Position numbers and translations under genes: made by a program
Part shown: piece after piece, positions 24,676-33,837 of the stretch
How the letters are laid out: the number at the start of each line of letters is the position of its first letter
Position numbering within the stretch: position 1 is the first letter of the stretch
The notes under the pieces: model-generated
Databases searched by the model: none
What the model saw: the letters and a program-made list of their open reading frames with translations, nothing else
What the model was told of the DNA's origin: nothing
Virus record (IMG/VR): IMGVR_UViG_3300042484_003148
Location: 1-64,000 of that record
Direction: 5' to 3' (one strand)
Source: a virus
Length of the DNA: 64,000 nt

Positions 24676-25797
24676 CGCATTTTTTCTAGGTTTGGGAATC
24701 ATGTGTGATGTAATTTCTAGAAACCAACCTTTTTTCTTAGCAAAATTAACTAAACCACCATATTCTTTTATAAAATCATGTTTGTATATAAATTGTAAAG
24801 CTATCTGATGACACTTCTCTTTATCATCCCAATAACCTGCTGGTCTACATTTGTATTCCATTCCTTCACAGATAAAATTCAACCAGCCATTTAATCTACT
24901 TTTTTCATAGGCATGTTGACTTTTCTCATTAAATTCCTTTCTCGATTTATACTTTTGAGCTTCGTTAAGGCAGTTCTCTTTAATATTCCAATAACCAACT
25001 GGTTTATTTGATTCTGTCATGTGACTTGTAATTTCTTCAAGAAAACCATCTATTTTTGATGCCGCTTGGTAAGCACCTGGATATTTTCTTTGGAATTCAG
25101 ATTTACTTGAACAAGTACCTGCGTATTCAGCACATTTTTCTTTTGTCCATTTTATAGGTCCATTTCCTAGTGATGAACTACCTAACCCAGTTTTTGCTTT
25201 ATTTAAAATATTCCAACCATTTTTCAAATATTCTTGTATTGTACTATGTTCTAATATTTGAGCTTCTTCGTTAGGTATGGGTGTTTCGTTTAATATTTTA
25301 AACTCAAAATTAGCGTTTGTTTTTTCTATATGTTTATAAACAGGACTAGTGGTTTTATGGTAAGTTATATGTGTATTATACCTTACTTTAGTATTATAAG
25401 TGAGACCCACATATACATGGTTGTCTGAGAACTCAAAAATATATATAAATTTATTGAAATAATTACCACACGGTTTCATGTGTTGGCAGATAGAATCTAA
25501 AAAAGAATCCTTTCTTGCTTTTTCATAAGCCGCTGGTGAGTTTATTTTAAACTCATTTCTAGACGAAAAATTTTGTGCTTCATCAAAACAGGTTTTATAA
25601 CACCAATAATTTTTTGGTTTTATTTCTTTTTTATTATCATAATTAGTTATCTGTTGCAACCATCCATTTTTTCTAGATGCTTCATAGGCACTCCCGTTAT
25701 TTTGTCTAAACTCTGAATTCGACTTATATTTTTGAGCTTCATTTTTACAATTATCGAAATTATTCCAATAACCTTTAGGTACTGTATATTTTCCCAT
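24655..25797 (-). CDS. GIY-YIG endonuclease with YW...EA repeats
   Basis: The 380-aa protein has a GIY-YIG domain in the middle (about 115-210: YIFEFSDNHVYVGLTYNTKV, then NANFEFKILNE). Flanking it are five copies of a roughly 45-residue repeat (pattern YWxxxxxCxxEAxxYxSxxEF...AYExSRxxGWLxxI), two before and three after. Such repeats are presumed DNA-binding modules of homing nucleases. The C-terminal codons lie inside the terminator hairpin, so the gene probably inserted up to, or recruited, an existing terminator. Confidence 0.82.
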   Translation of the reverse strand: MGKYTVPKGYWNNFDNCKNEAQKYKSNSEFRQNNGSAYEASRKNGWLQQITNYDNKKEIKPKNYWCYKTCFDEAQNFSSRNEFKINSPAAYEKARKDSFLDSICQHMKPCGNYFNKFIYIFEFSDNHVYVGLTYNTKVRYNTHITYHKTTSPVYKHIEKTNANFEFKILNETPIPNEEAQILEHSTIQEYLKNGWNILNKAKTGLGSSSLGNGPIKWTKEKCAEYAGTCSSKSEFQRKYPGAYQAASKIDGFLEEITSHMTESNKPVGYWNIKENCLNEAQKYKSRKEFNEKSQHAYEKSRLNGWLNFICEGMEYKCRPAGYWDDKEKCHQIALQFIYKHDFIKEYGGLVNFAKKKGWFLEITSHMIPKPRKNAKTSPNI

Positions 25798-25880
25798 ATA
25801 ATATTTTACATTTTTTATTATTTTAAGTTTGATATTTTTAATTTACTAATTTTATTTCAATTTTCCAAATATTTATTTTA

Positions 25881-26258
25881 TTAATTTAAACTATCTTGAA
25901 TGAAAATATATAGTGGCTCACGTATAGGGACTACTAAATTTTCACAAACATTATTTTTAAAGGTTATATTAAATTCACCTATGTAACTTCCTGTAGTATT
26001 AGTATCTTTCCCTGTCCATTCATACACAATATAGTACTCCATAATGTCACTAAACTCATCAACCCCAACATGACGAACGACAATATCTGCGTTTCTAGAT
26101 GCAATCTTGTACACGTTATTTGCTAAATTTTTCATTGAGAAAGTTACTTTAGCTGTTTTGATTAACTTAGTTAAATCCTCGTAATTGGTTGAATCTGTGG
26201 TTTGAATCTTAACTTTTAAATGTGGTAAGGTACTATTCTTATTTATATAAAAATCCAT
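25881..26258 (-). CDS. BppU-like N-terminal domain virion protein
   Basis: At 125 aa, the pattern (STLPHLKVKIQTTDSTNYED, then VTFSMKN, EYYIVYEWTGKDTNTTGSYI, GEFNITFKN and PLYIFIQDSLN) matches the immunoglobulin-like baseplate/tail domain of BppU (DUF2479) proteins. Those carry receptor-binding proteins in other phages; here it stands alone. It is transcribed divergently from 26289 across a shared palindromic ACTATTTATAAATAAATAG sequence. Confidence 0.6.
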   Translation of the reverse strand: MDFYINKNSTLPHLKVKIQTTDSTNYEDLTKLIKTAKVTFSMKNLANNVYKIASRNADIVVRHVGVDEFSDIMEYYIVYEWTGKDTNTTGSYIGEFNITFKNNVCENLVVPIREPLYIFIQDSLN

Positions 26259-26265
26259 TTTTTAT

Positions 26266-26284
26266 CTATTTATTTATAAATAGT
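26266..26284. promoter_or_regulatory. Palindromic divergent candidate late promoter
   Basis: CTATTTATTTATAAATAG reads as the ACTATTTATAA motif on both strands and lies between two divergent genes, 5-10 nt from each start. Confidence 0.45.
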
Positions 26285-26288
26285 TCTA

Positions 26289-27149
26289 ATGAAACAACTT
26301 TTAACCGAATCAATAACAGCTAATCAGGCTATTGAATATATGAATAAACGACAAGTTGTTGCTATCACTTATGACGACTCAACGGACGGGATTTATTCTA
26401 CGTTTTCAAGATACATCGAAATTTTTGGAATTGGTAAAACTTTAAAAGGAACAAACTGTTTAATTGCATACCAACGCAACAATTATAGCAATAGTCTCTC
26501 CGGTGTAGTAAATGGTGAAAGAGGTAAAAAGTTTGTTAGACCAAATGACCGAATAATGTGGCGTATATTTTTATTAGATAAAATAACTTCGATTAAACCA
26601 ACAAAAGATACGTTTAATACTTCAATGGAGTTTATTAGTAAAAACAGACCTAAATTGAATTTAATGTATAAAAACATGGGTTCTGTTGATAAAAAAATAA
26701 TTCCGGATGGTGCGCCATTGCCACCTAAAACACCAATTGAGAATCCTGTTGATACTGAAGTTAATGCAGTTGACAAACCTGAAGACACTGCTAGTGCTGA
26801 TAAAAATAATGAACCTATAAAACCAACATCTGGTTCAACAGAGACAACTAAAGAGGTCCCATTTCCATTAACTGATGTTAGAAATTTTAAAACTATAGTT
26901 AATAAGTTTGTTAGAAATTACGCAACTAAAAAAAATAAAGCTGTTTATAAAAACGATGTAACACAAATTGATAACGATACATTGCAAGCTGAGGTTAGAA
27001 TGAGTAAAGACACTGATTTCTTTGAATTGAAGAAAACACCTAGTGGTTATACATTAACTTCTATAGATAATAAATTCGGATTTGAACCTTTAGAAGGTAA
27101 AACATTGAGTGATTTATTAACTAAATTTAACAGTAGACCTATACAGTAG
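26289..27149 (+). CDS. Hypothetical 286-aa protein with WYL-like N-terminal domain
   Basis: Residues 10-105 show a small barrel pattern (VVAITYDDSTDG, RYIEIFGIGK, TNCLIAYQRNN, WRIFLLDKITSIKP) reminiscent of WYL/Sm-like domains. A Pro/Asp/Thr-rich linker (about 140-190) leads to a C-terminal domain (FVRNYATKKNKAVYK). In large phages such proteins are often virion-associated. It has a late-type promoter motif and a terminator of its own. Function unproven. Confidence 0.6.
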   Translation: MKQLLTESITANQAIEYMNKRQVVAITYDDSTDGIYSTFSRYIEIFGIGKTLKGTNCLIAYQRNNYSNSLSGVVNGERGKKFVRPNDRIMWRIFLLDKITSIKPTKDTFNTSMEFISKNRPKLNLMYKNMGSVDKKIIPDGAPLPPKTPIENPVDTEVNAVDKPEDTASADKNNEPIKPTSGSTETTKEVPFPLTDVRNFKTIVNKFVRNYATKKNKAVYKNDVTQIDNDTLQAEVRMSKDTDFFELKKTPSGYTLTSIDNKFGFEPLEGKTLSDLLTKFNSRPIQ

Positions 27150-27171
27150 ATAACTTTATAATAACATGAAT

Positions 27172-27209
27172 AAAACCTCTTCTTAATTAATTTTAGGAAG
27201 AGGTTTTTT
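27172..27209. terminator. Bidirectional terminator
   Basis: AAACCTCTTC (27173-27182) pairs with GAAGAGGTTT (27197-27206), followed by TTTTG, between convergent genes. Confidence 0.85.
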
Positions 27210-27213
27210 GTTA

Positions 27214-27459
27214 TTAACAAATTTCACTTAGGATAACTGACCCAGCATCATGTTCATCTAATGTATATTTTTCTGGAAATGTTTTTACATCTAAAGGATT
27301 TACTTTTGACCATAAGTCTAAATATTCAGTATAATATTTATCTTTTATTGATAGTTTTTTAAGATGTTCTAGTAGGTATTTATGTGCTTCTATTTTGTTT
27401 TGAGCCGTAACAAAATATTCAGTACCGTAATCATTCGGGTTGAAGTGATATAATTTCAT
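27214..27459 (-). CDS. Hypothetical 81-aa protein
   Basis: Starts MKLYHFNPNDYGTEYFVTAQ, followed by a helix rich in Lys/Leu (IEAHKYLLEHLKK). It shares the MKL start of the miniproteins but is twice as long and lacks their end. Looks like a small alpha/beta accessory protein. It is downstream of the Dda-like helicase gene on the same strand. Confidence 0.65.
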   Translation of the reverse strand: MKLYHFNPNDYGTEYFVTAQNKIEAHKYLLEHLKKLSIKDKYYTEYLDLWSKVNPLDVKTFPEKYTLDEHDAGSVILSEIC

Positions 27460-27510
27460 TATTATTAATTTTTACAATAATACAATTTTTTTTCTATAAA
27501 AACAAATAAT

Positions 27511-28890
27511 TTAAACATTATTTTCACTAAACATAACCAATTTGCTTGTTGGTCTTGATACTGCTACATATAACGCTTGGTTTTTAGCTTTATTGTTTGA
27601 TAAATTGGTGTATTCACTAATTATATTATCTTCAATAACATAAGTAATTGTATAAGTTGACCCTTGAGCTTTATGTGCTGTTGAGCAGTATCCGTATTGT
27701 AAATTTGCGAAGTTTTTAGATAATAACAAAGCAAGTTGTACATCAGTTTTGTATAATTTATCTAAATCAGCTTTGTATTTGCTTAAACTTTCTTCTGCGA
27801 TAACAGGTATTCTTTTACTAAGAACCATTTTGTTTTCTGCTTCTAATGTTAAATAATTAACTTTGTATTCATAAGGAAACGTCCTTGAACCTTTAGCTTT
27901 TGAATAAGCAGAAACAACTGATTTAATTGTTTTACCTTCTAAAATATCTTTAATAAAAAACTCATCACTATTATAAAACGTTGGTTGTTTATCCTCTCCG
28001 AACATAAAACTATCGTAAGCAACTAATATTTCACCAACAACTAAATCTTTTACATTATCACCAAATAACCTTCTTCTGATTTCTTTATTTAAATTACCAA
28101 CAGAGAATTTATTTTTATGGTTTTCATTGTTAAATGTAACCATTTTGACATAATTATTATCTCTGTTATTGTTTTTAAAATCAGCAACAAAACTATTGAT
28201 TAAAACATCATAATCATTAATCCAATAAGTTGAACTTTTAGATAATTCATCTGTAATATTTACTCTATGTTCTGGTTTTATTGGTCTATCCGATATATTA
28301 AGTGATTGTATATTTTCAGTTAATAACTCACCAATTTTAATAATAGGTGAACCAGCCATTTGTCTTACTTTTTCAGTTAAAGAAAATTTATTTTTTATTG
28401 AAAACACACAACTATCTTCTTCCTGTCCAATTGGGGGTAATTGAGATTTGTCACCAACATAAATTATTTTTGTACCAGGATTAATCATTTTGTTGATTTC
28501 TTGGTAGATTAGGTCACTTACCATCGAAGTTTCATCTAAAATTATAAGTTGAAATTTCTTTATAGAAACCTTTCCTGTTTTATGAGCAAATTCATCTATT
28601 TTAAATTCACCAGTATTTTCATTTAACTTAATAGCTAACGCTGAAGCTACAGTTCTTACATCATCTACAGCAAAGCCTAATGTTTTAGCTAAAACTTTCT
28701 TGGCTTTATGACTAGGTGCGATTGCTGTTACCTTTTTATTATAATCTTTTAATATTTGTTTTAAAAGAAAGGTCTTACCCGTTCCAGCAGGACCTTCTAA
28801 TAGAAATTCTTTATCTTTACTAGCTAAAAATTGTTTAATTAATCTTAAAGCTTCTGTTTGACCTTGATTTAAAACTATTTTATGAGACAT
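27511..28890 (-). CDS. dda: Dda-like SF1 DNA helicase
   Basis: The 459-aa helicase has Walker A LEGPAGTGKTFLLKQI (31-46), Walker B IILDETSMV near 120, a GDKSQLPPIG motif III, and the C-terminal YCSTAHKAQGSTY and LYVAVSRPTSK motifs of the RecD/Dda group. T4 Dda (439 aa) acts 5'-3' in origin initiation and strand displacement. Size and motif order match. The gene symbol is by similarity only. Confidence 0.88.
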   Translation of the reverse strand: MSHKIVLNQGQTEALRLIKQFLASKDKEFLLEGPAGTGKTFLLKQILKDYNKKVTAIAPSHKAKKVLAKTLGFAVDDVRTVASALAIKLNENTGEFKIDEFAHKTGKVSIKKFQLIILDETSMVSDLIYQEINKMINPGTKIIYVGDKSQLPPIGQEEDSCVFSIKNKFSLTEKVRQMAGSPIIKIGELLTENIQSLNISDRPIKPEHRVNITDELSKSSTYWINDYDVLINSFVADFKNNNRDNNYVKMVTFNNENHKNKFSVGNLNKEIRRRLFGDNVKDLVVGEILVAYDSFMFGEDKQPTFYNSDEFFIKDILEGKTIKSVVSAYSKAKGSRTFPYEYKVNYLTLEAENKMVLSKRIPVIAEESLSKYKADLDKLYKTDVQLALLLSKNFANLQYGYCSTAHKAQGSTYTITYVIEDNIISEYTNLSNNKAKNQALYVAVSRPTSKLVMFSENNV

Positions 28891-28918
28891 TATTATTTAT
28901 TTAAACTGTAATTATTCT

Positions 28919-28950
28919 ACAAACTTAATAAAAAATATTTAAAAATACTA
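28919..28950 (-). promoter_or_regulatory. Possible promoter of the dda gene
   Basis: TAAGTTTG (28926-28919) fits TAnnTTTG about 30 nt before the ATG; the upstream box is not clear. Confidence 0.4.
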
Positions 28951-29046
28951 TTTAAACTAAAATAAATAATAAATTATTTGTTTTTTTGGTTATTTTTATT
29001 TATTTTTACAACATCAAACTAACAAAATAAGAAAATATTATGTCCT

Positions 29047-29256
29047 TTGGCAGCTATTATAACAAACACATCACACAAAGTTTTTAATCCACCAGTACCG
29101 TTAACAATTCACTTTAAAGATAGTGATGGGGTTACAGTTCAACATATTTTAGAGCATGGAAAAAGTATAACAATGTTATTTATACCAACATCTGTAATGC
29201 AAATGCATATTAGAAATTTAGTTGAGATAGAAAAAATTGATAATTCTAGGATTTAG
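29047..29256 (+). CDS. Hypothetical 69-aa protein, TTG start or frameshifted start
   Basis: The frame AAIITNTSHKVFNPPVPLTI has no ATG; its first plausible start is TTG at 29047. An ATG 7 nt earlier (29040) is in another frame (ATGTCCTTTGG), so one base fewer would give MSLAAIIT. The product has strand-like segments and a central VTVQHILEHGKSITMLFIP. It is followed 2 nt later by the next gene. Confidence 0.55.
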   Translation: MAAIITNTSHKVFNPPVPLTIHFKDSDGVTVQHILEHGKSITMLFIPTSVMQMHIRNLVEIEKIDNSRI

Positions 29257-29258
29257 AT

Positions 29259-29537
29259 ATGGAAAATAACAAAATTTGGAATTTCGCTTCTGAAGAAGAA
29301 ATAGAAATTTATAACAACATAAGAAATAATCAATTTTTAACAGATTTACAAATTAAAAGAATAAAACATTTTGTTTATTATCTTCAAAAGCATGTTGATT
29401 TTACTAAAATTGATGAAAAAATAATTTCAGATTATATTTTAGGTAGTGAATTTCAGTTTCCGATTGATAATGAACTTGCTTTGTTGATTATTGATGATGA
29501 AAATTTAAAAAGGTTTAAAACTAACCGAAACAACTGA
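29259..29537 (+). CDS. Hypothetical 92-aa protein
   Basis: Starts MENNKIWNFASEEEIEIYNN. Strongly acidic and helical, with no recognised motif. Probably co-transcribed with the preceding 69-aa gene. Confidence 0.65.
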   Translation: MENNKIWNFASEEEIEIYNNIRNNQFLTDLQIKRIKHFVYYLQKHVDFTKIDEKIISDYILGSEFQFPIDNELALLIIDDENLKRFKTNRNN

Positions 29538-29622
29538 TAAATTTAGGTTCTTTATTAAGTTGTTACTTAAAAATTAATTATTAAAGATAAACTTAATTCG
29601 GTTAAATTTAACGCTAACATAG

Positions 29623-30003
29623 TTAGTTTTCTTCTTCAAAAACAATTTGTTTTTCGTACAGTAATTCTTCAATATCTTCAAGTTTGTCACCGAATTTGAA
29701 GATTATTTTTTTATGTGTTACTGCACCTAAATTTTCCCAGGCTAAAGCTATGATACCATCAGCACCATCAGTATAAGTAAAAAATTCATTATCAGTTAAT
29801 AATGTAAAATCTCTTGTGGTGGTCATTGTGTATGTTGATGAAATATAATCTTCATAAGGTGGTTCAGATACATTACTTGCAGGTAATTCCCATTCTGGTC
29901 CGATTACATCATCAATATCTTCTGTAAAGTATAATCTATATGTTTTTTCACCTCTTGGTGAGTGTTTGTCTATTTTTTCTAAGTAACAAAGTTGTTGTGA
30001 CAT
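29623..30003 (-). CDS. Hypothetical 126-aa protein
   Basis: Starts MSQQLCYLEKIDKHSPRGEK, followed by RLYFTEDIDDVIGPEWELPA; acidic with GADGIIALAWENLG. Better-conserved-looking composition than its neighbours but not a family I recognise. One nucleotide separates it from the upstream 309-aa gene. Confidence 0.65.
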   Translation of the reverse strand: MSQQLCYLEKIDKHSPRGEKTYRLYFTEDIDDVIGPEWELPASNVSEPPYEDYISSTYTMTTTRDFTLLTDNEFFTYTDGADGIIALAWENLGAVTHKKIIFKFGDKLEDIEELLYEKQIVFEEEN

Positions 30004-30004
30004 G

Positions 30005-30934
30005 TTATTTTGTTTTTAATCCAATTAAAAAGTTTTTTATTTTAGTAAAAATATTTTGTTTGTTAATTCTATTTGTATCAGTATTAGGTTTTTGAATTGC
30101 ACTTGTGTTAGTTGTAGTTTTAACTAAAATCAACTCATTTAGTTTTAAAATTTTATTAAGAAAAATATCAGCTCTACGTTTTAAGTATTTATCAATTTTA
30201 TTAGGTAAATATTCTTCACTTGTTTTAAAAGAAGTACATAGCTCTTTGATATAATATTGACCTACTTGCGTGTCGCCCATTTGATTTAAATTTACATCAA
30301 TAAACTCAATATAATCAGGATGTAATATTTTATTTATGATTTTTATAAATGGAAGTGTACTTAATTTAGTATCATAATCATTAGGTGTTATTTGGTATAT
30401 TGTAAGTAATTCTTTATAAATCTCATGTATTTCAGCATTAGTTTCCATTTTATCTAAAAAATAAAGATTTTTAACAAAATTATCACCACCAATATTTTGC
30501 ATGTAATTTGTTACGGTATTATATAGTTGTTGTTTATTATTACTTCTATTTTTACGGTCTTTAATTGCTTTGATTGTTATTTCAAATAAATGTGTAATTT
30601 CGTGGTATATTGTACTAATTTGTAAATTATTTTCAGGTATAGTTAAAGTAAATTCGTGTGGTTTTAAGCTATTTGTTTGAATGGATGCTTCGGATTTTTC
30701 TTCCTTGTTTTTATGTTTTATAATTATTTTGTCAAATTTAAAAATTATATCACCAGGTAGGTTTAAATAAAATTCTTGTTTTAATGTACCATTTGATAGT
30801 GGCACATTACCATTTTGAATAACACATTGCCCGTTATTAAAAACCAAGTTTTTATTTGAAAGTATTTTATATAGTTCTTCTGAAAACCTTACAACTTCTG
30901 AGTTTACTCCTCTTTTTTCGTTAATTAAAGACAT
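30005..30934 (-). CDS. Putative zinc metallopeptidase, 309 aa
   Basis: STIYHEITHLFEIT (107-120) is an HExxH zinc-protease motif in a predicted helix. The rest is Lys/Asn-rich, with no signal peptide. A candidate third ligand is not obvious. Its neighbours are uncharacterised, so the substrate is unknown; cleavage of head or tail precursors is one possibility only. An ACTATTTAAC motif lies upstream within the end of the previous gene. Confidence 0.55.
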   Translation of the reverse strand: MSLINEKRGVNSEVVRFSEELYKILSNKNLVFNNGQCVIQNGNVPLSNGTLKQEFYLNLPGDIIFKFDKIIIKHKNKEEKSEASIQTNSLKPHEFTLTIPENNLQISTIYHEITHLFEITIKAIKDRKNRSNNKQQLYNTVTNYMQNIGGDNFVKNLYFLDKMETNAEIHEIYKELLTIYQITPNDYDTKLSTLPFIKIINKILHPDYIEFIDVNLNQMGDTQVGQYYIKELCTSFKTSEEYLPNKIDKYLKRRADIFLNKILKLNELILVKTTTNTSAIQKPNTDTNRINKQNIFTKIKNFLIGLKTK

Positions 30935-30944
30935 AATATTTGTT

Positions 30945-31463
30945 TTAGTTAAATAGTTTAATTATAGAAATTTTATTAATTTTTTGTTTTACAATTTCTT
31001 TAATTTTATATTTACCGTTAAAATAATCTTTTAAATTAATTTGACATTCTTTTGAAATTTTACTGTATTCATTATGTTGTATTTCATTTGTATTTTTTAA
31101 TATTACAGTAAATAATTGGGATGATAAATAATTATTTTCATTACCTAAATCATGTATCGTTACATTGTATAGTATTTCAAAAGCTATAACTAGTTTAGTT
31201 GTTTCAAAACCTAATTTTTCGTAAAAAAAAACATATCTATTAATAGTTTTATCGTATTTATTTGTTTCTATATATTTAACTAATTTTTCTATACGACTAT
31301 CAATAAGTAGTTTGTTAATATTTTTTGTATTATGATTAGATTTAACTATTAATATTAGTAAATTATGTATTAACTTAATATAATCGGTATTAAGTAAGTT
31401 ATCTACAAATTTGTAATGTAGATGATTGTTAAACGATTTTTTTGGACGTGCTACAAATTCCAT
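30945..31463 (-). CDS. Hypothetical 172-aa protein
   Basis: Starts MEFVARPKKSFNNHLHYKFV; helical, Ile/Asn/Lys-rich, with no motif. Its start overlaps the upstream gene by 35 nt, supporting coupled expression. Confidence 0.6.
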   Translation of the reverse strand: MEFVARPKKSFNNHLHYKFVDNLLNTDYIKLIHNLLILIVKSNHNTKNINKLLIDSRIEKLVKYIETNKYDKTINRYVFFYEKLGFETTKLVIAFEILYNVTIHDLGNENNYLSSQLFTVILKNTNEIQHNEYSKISKECQINLKDYFNGKYKIKEIVKQKINKISIIKLFN

Positions 31464-32022
31464 AATATTTATTTATTTTATAATCAATTATTTTTTTTAA
31501 TCTAAACATATAATTTAGTGATTTTTTATATTTTATAGATAATAATAAACAATCAATAAAGTTGATTTTGAAAAATTTAAGTAACATATTATTTGTGTTA
31601 TCACTAAACATGTTCTGGTATTTTAAAAGAGATTTAAATAAATTATCATTTAAAATATCAATAAAATTACCGTTTATTCTACTATTGAATAAATTAATAT
31701 CCTCATTAGTTATGTTTTTAAAATATAAAATGGGTATTATATAATTTATATTTTTATCGTTAATAACATAATTAAATAAATCACCATTATTAATATTGGT
31801 ATAACAAAAATTTTGATAATTCTCTATTATAATATTATTTTCATTATTTTTATAATGATGTGTTTTAATTATGTCAGTACACATTGATAAAATTATTTCA
31901 CCTATTTCGCTGTTTTTACCAGAAAAATCATACATATTTCCAATTAGTCTAAAACTGTGCGGAAAGTTATTATTTTCTTGTATTTCCATTCTAGGACTAG
32001 TAAATATATTTTCTAATGTCAT
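31429..32022 (-). CDS. Hypothetical 197-aa protein
   Basis: Starts MTLENIFTSPRMEIQENNNF; Asn/Ile-rich with SFRLIGNMYDFSGKNSEIG. No motif recognised. First gene of a four-gene minus-strand set (31429 to 29623), 100 nt from the divergent large TnpB. Confidence 0.6.
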   Translation of the reverse strand: MTLENIFTSPRMEIQENNNFPHSFRLIGNMYDFSGKNSEIGEIILSMCTDIIKTHHYKNNENNIIIENYQNFCYTNINNGDLFNYVINDKNINYIIPILYFKNITNEDINLFNSRINGNFIDILNDNLFKSLLKYQNMFSDNTNNMLLKFFKINFIDCLLLSIKYKKSLNYMFRLKKIIDYKINKYYGICSTSKKIV

Positions 32023-32092
32023 AACACTATTTATTTTGTTCTCAAATATATTAACTTATTTCAATAAATCAAAATTATTTTTGTTTTTTTTT

Positions 32093-32111
32093 TACTATTT
32101 ATAATAAATAA
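32093..32111 (+). promoter_or_regulatory. Candidate late promoter before large tnpB
   Basis: ACTATTTATAATAAATAAC, identical over 19 bases to the copy before the TnpB at 21895. Confidence 0.5.
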
Positions 32112-32130
32112 CCGTTAATCTAACTATTCA

Positions 32131-33747
32131 ATGTTTACAACCTACAACCTTAAAGTTAAGTCAATTTCTAATGTTGATGTTTTTGATAACATCGTGTACA
32201 ACTACACGGGTCTGTTTCAAAAACTATACAACAACTTTGACCTTTCGGTTGATAAAAATTACATTGAGTCTTTGTGTAACACATTTAATATTTCACGTTC
32301 ATTATATGATAACTGTGTGACCGATGTTAAAATGTCTTTAGAATCTCTAATCGAAATTAAAAAAGAAAAAGAGTTAGATATTATTGATGTTCAAAAACAA
32401 CTTGATAAACTTAACAAGTTAGATAGATTATCTAAAAGACAAAAGAAGTTTAAAGTTAAACTTAAAAATAAACTTGTTAATTTAAAGAAATCTTTAAACA
32501 AAGATGTTACTTTTGGTGGCAAAGAATTGCTACGCAAAATAACTAAACTTTCTCAAAATACAGATAAAACTGATAAACAAGTTAAGTTACTTGAAAAATA
32601 TAAACAACAGTTTTCTGAAAACAGAAAACGTAATGTATTTCTACAAGGTAGAGCTTGTGAGAGTGGTAACAGAAACATAGAGTTTCACTTAACCGAAGGT
32701 TATTTGATTTATAAGTTTGATAAAAACAATCACATAAGGTTTGATTTTAAACAACCTTATAAAAGTAAAAAACGTTTACAAAATTTACAAAAAATACAAC
32801 AGTTAGTTAACAATAATCAGATAGCTTTAACAGTTAGATTAGATAAAAACCAAATATCATTAACATTTGATAATGAAATTGTCAATGGTTATCAGTTTGA
32901 CACTAAACTGTTGAATGAGTTAAAGAAAAAATATCCTTCAACTGATAAAAAGGTACACTACAAAACTGTTAAAGATGAACAAGCTAACAGAAAAAGTAAA
33001 GGTAAGGTTTTAAACAGATGTGCAGGTGTTGACTTAAACCCAAGTGAAATTGGGTTTAGTATTATAGATGTGGGTTCTGATAATGAGGTACAAAGTATTA
33101 TATTTCACAGAATATATGATGTGTCATACTACACAGATAAAAAGAATATCAAAGGTGCTAGAAAAAGTACGCAGCAAAAGATAAGAAACAAGTTCAAAAA
33201 TGAACTTGCAGTAATATTTGATGATATAATTAGTTATTGTGTCCATTACAAAGTATGTTACTTTGGGTTGGAGGAATTGTTAAATATATCAAACTATAAC
33301 ACCGAAAGAGGTACTGAGTTTAACAGACAAATTAAAAATGTATGGAACAGAAATCTACAAGTTAATTTGTTAAAAGTAAGATGTGATGAACAAGGGATAC
33401 AACTTATAGAAGTTGACCCAAAGTACAGTAGTGTTATAGGGAATTTATTATATGCCACTAATTATGAACTACACGACTGTGTAGGTTCAAGTGTAGAAGT
33501 GGCGAGAAGAAGTTATACAAAATATCTTAGTGGTTGTCCTAATAGACTGTACCCATCTTTAGTGAACTATAAAAGTGAGTCATTGATTGAACGAACTGGC
33601 ATAGCAGTAGCTAACAAAGAAAGTTGGGTAGAGATTTCGAGAGAAATTAAAAAGTCTAGTTACGGAGCAGGGGGATGGTGGAGGTTAAAACCCTCCACCG
33701 TAGGTAAATACTTAAACAGTGAAACATCAATGGTTGTATATCATTGA
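32131..33747 (+). CDS. Large TnpB-family nuclease
   Basis: The 538-aa protein has a Lys-rich coiled coil (about 65-135), then TFGGKELLRKIT and GRACESGNRNIEF, marks of the large TnpB lineage. RuvC residues are seen in GVDLNPSEIG (Asp near 301), FGLEEL (Glu near 380) and HDCVGSSVEVARRSY (Asp near 449). There is no zinc finger. All three acidic residues are present, so it may be active. There is no TnpA. The last 90 nt of the gene fold into a strong hairpin, fitting a guide-RNA scaffold in the coding 3' end. Paralogue of 41044-42768. Confidence 0.78.
   Translation: MFTTYNLKVKSISNVDVFDNIVYNYTGLFQKLYNNFDLSVDKNYIESLCNTFNISRSLYDNCVTDVKMSLESLIEIKKEKELDIIDVQKQLDKLNKLDRLSKRQKKFKVKLKNKLVNLKKSLNKDVTFGGKELLRKITKLSQNTDKTDKQVKLLEKYKQQFSENRKRNVFLQGRACESGNRNIEFHLTEGYLIYKFDKNNHIRFDFKQPYKSKKRLQNLQKIQQLVNNNQIALTVRLDKNQISLTFDNEIVNGYQFDTKLLNELKKKYPSTDKKVHYKTVKDEQANRKSKGKVLNRCAGVDLNPSEIGFSIIDVGSDNEVQSIIFHRIYDVSYYTDKKNIKGARKSTQQKIRNKFKNELAVIFDDIISYCVHYKVCYFGLEELLNISNYNTERGTEFNRQIKNVWNRNLQVNLLKVRCDEQGIQLIEVDPKYSSVIGNLLYATNYELHDCVGSSVEVARRSYTKYLSGCPNRLYPSLVNYKSESLIERTGIAVANKESWVEISREIKKSSYGAGGWWRLKPSTVGKYLNSETSMVVYH
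33660..33703 (+). ncRNA. Candidate omegaRNA 3' hairpin in the tnpB end
   Basis: GGTGGAGG and CCTCCACC form an 8-bp GC-rich stem around a short A/T loop, extended by an outer TACGG/CCGTA pairing, in a genome with very little GC. It lies inside the last codons of the TnpB gene, where reRNA/omegaRNA scaffolds of this family are found. Confidence 0.5.
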
Positions 33748-33788
33748 GAATAATTGTTTATATGTTTAATACCTCATAAATATCAAAT

Positions 33789-33826
33789 TAAAAAATCTGG
33801 ACTGACATGTATTATCAACCCAGATT
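33789..33826 (-). terminator. Terminator of the glycosyltransferase gene
   Basis: AATCTGG (33794-33800) pairs with CCAGATT (33820-33826), followed on the minus strand by TTTTTAATTTG, 12 nt after the glycosyltransferase stop. Confidence 0.6.
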
Positions 33827-33837
33827 CAAAATTAAGT

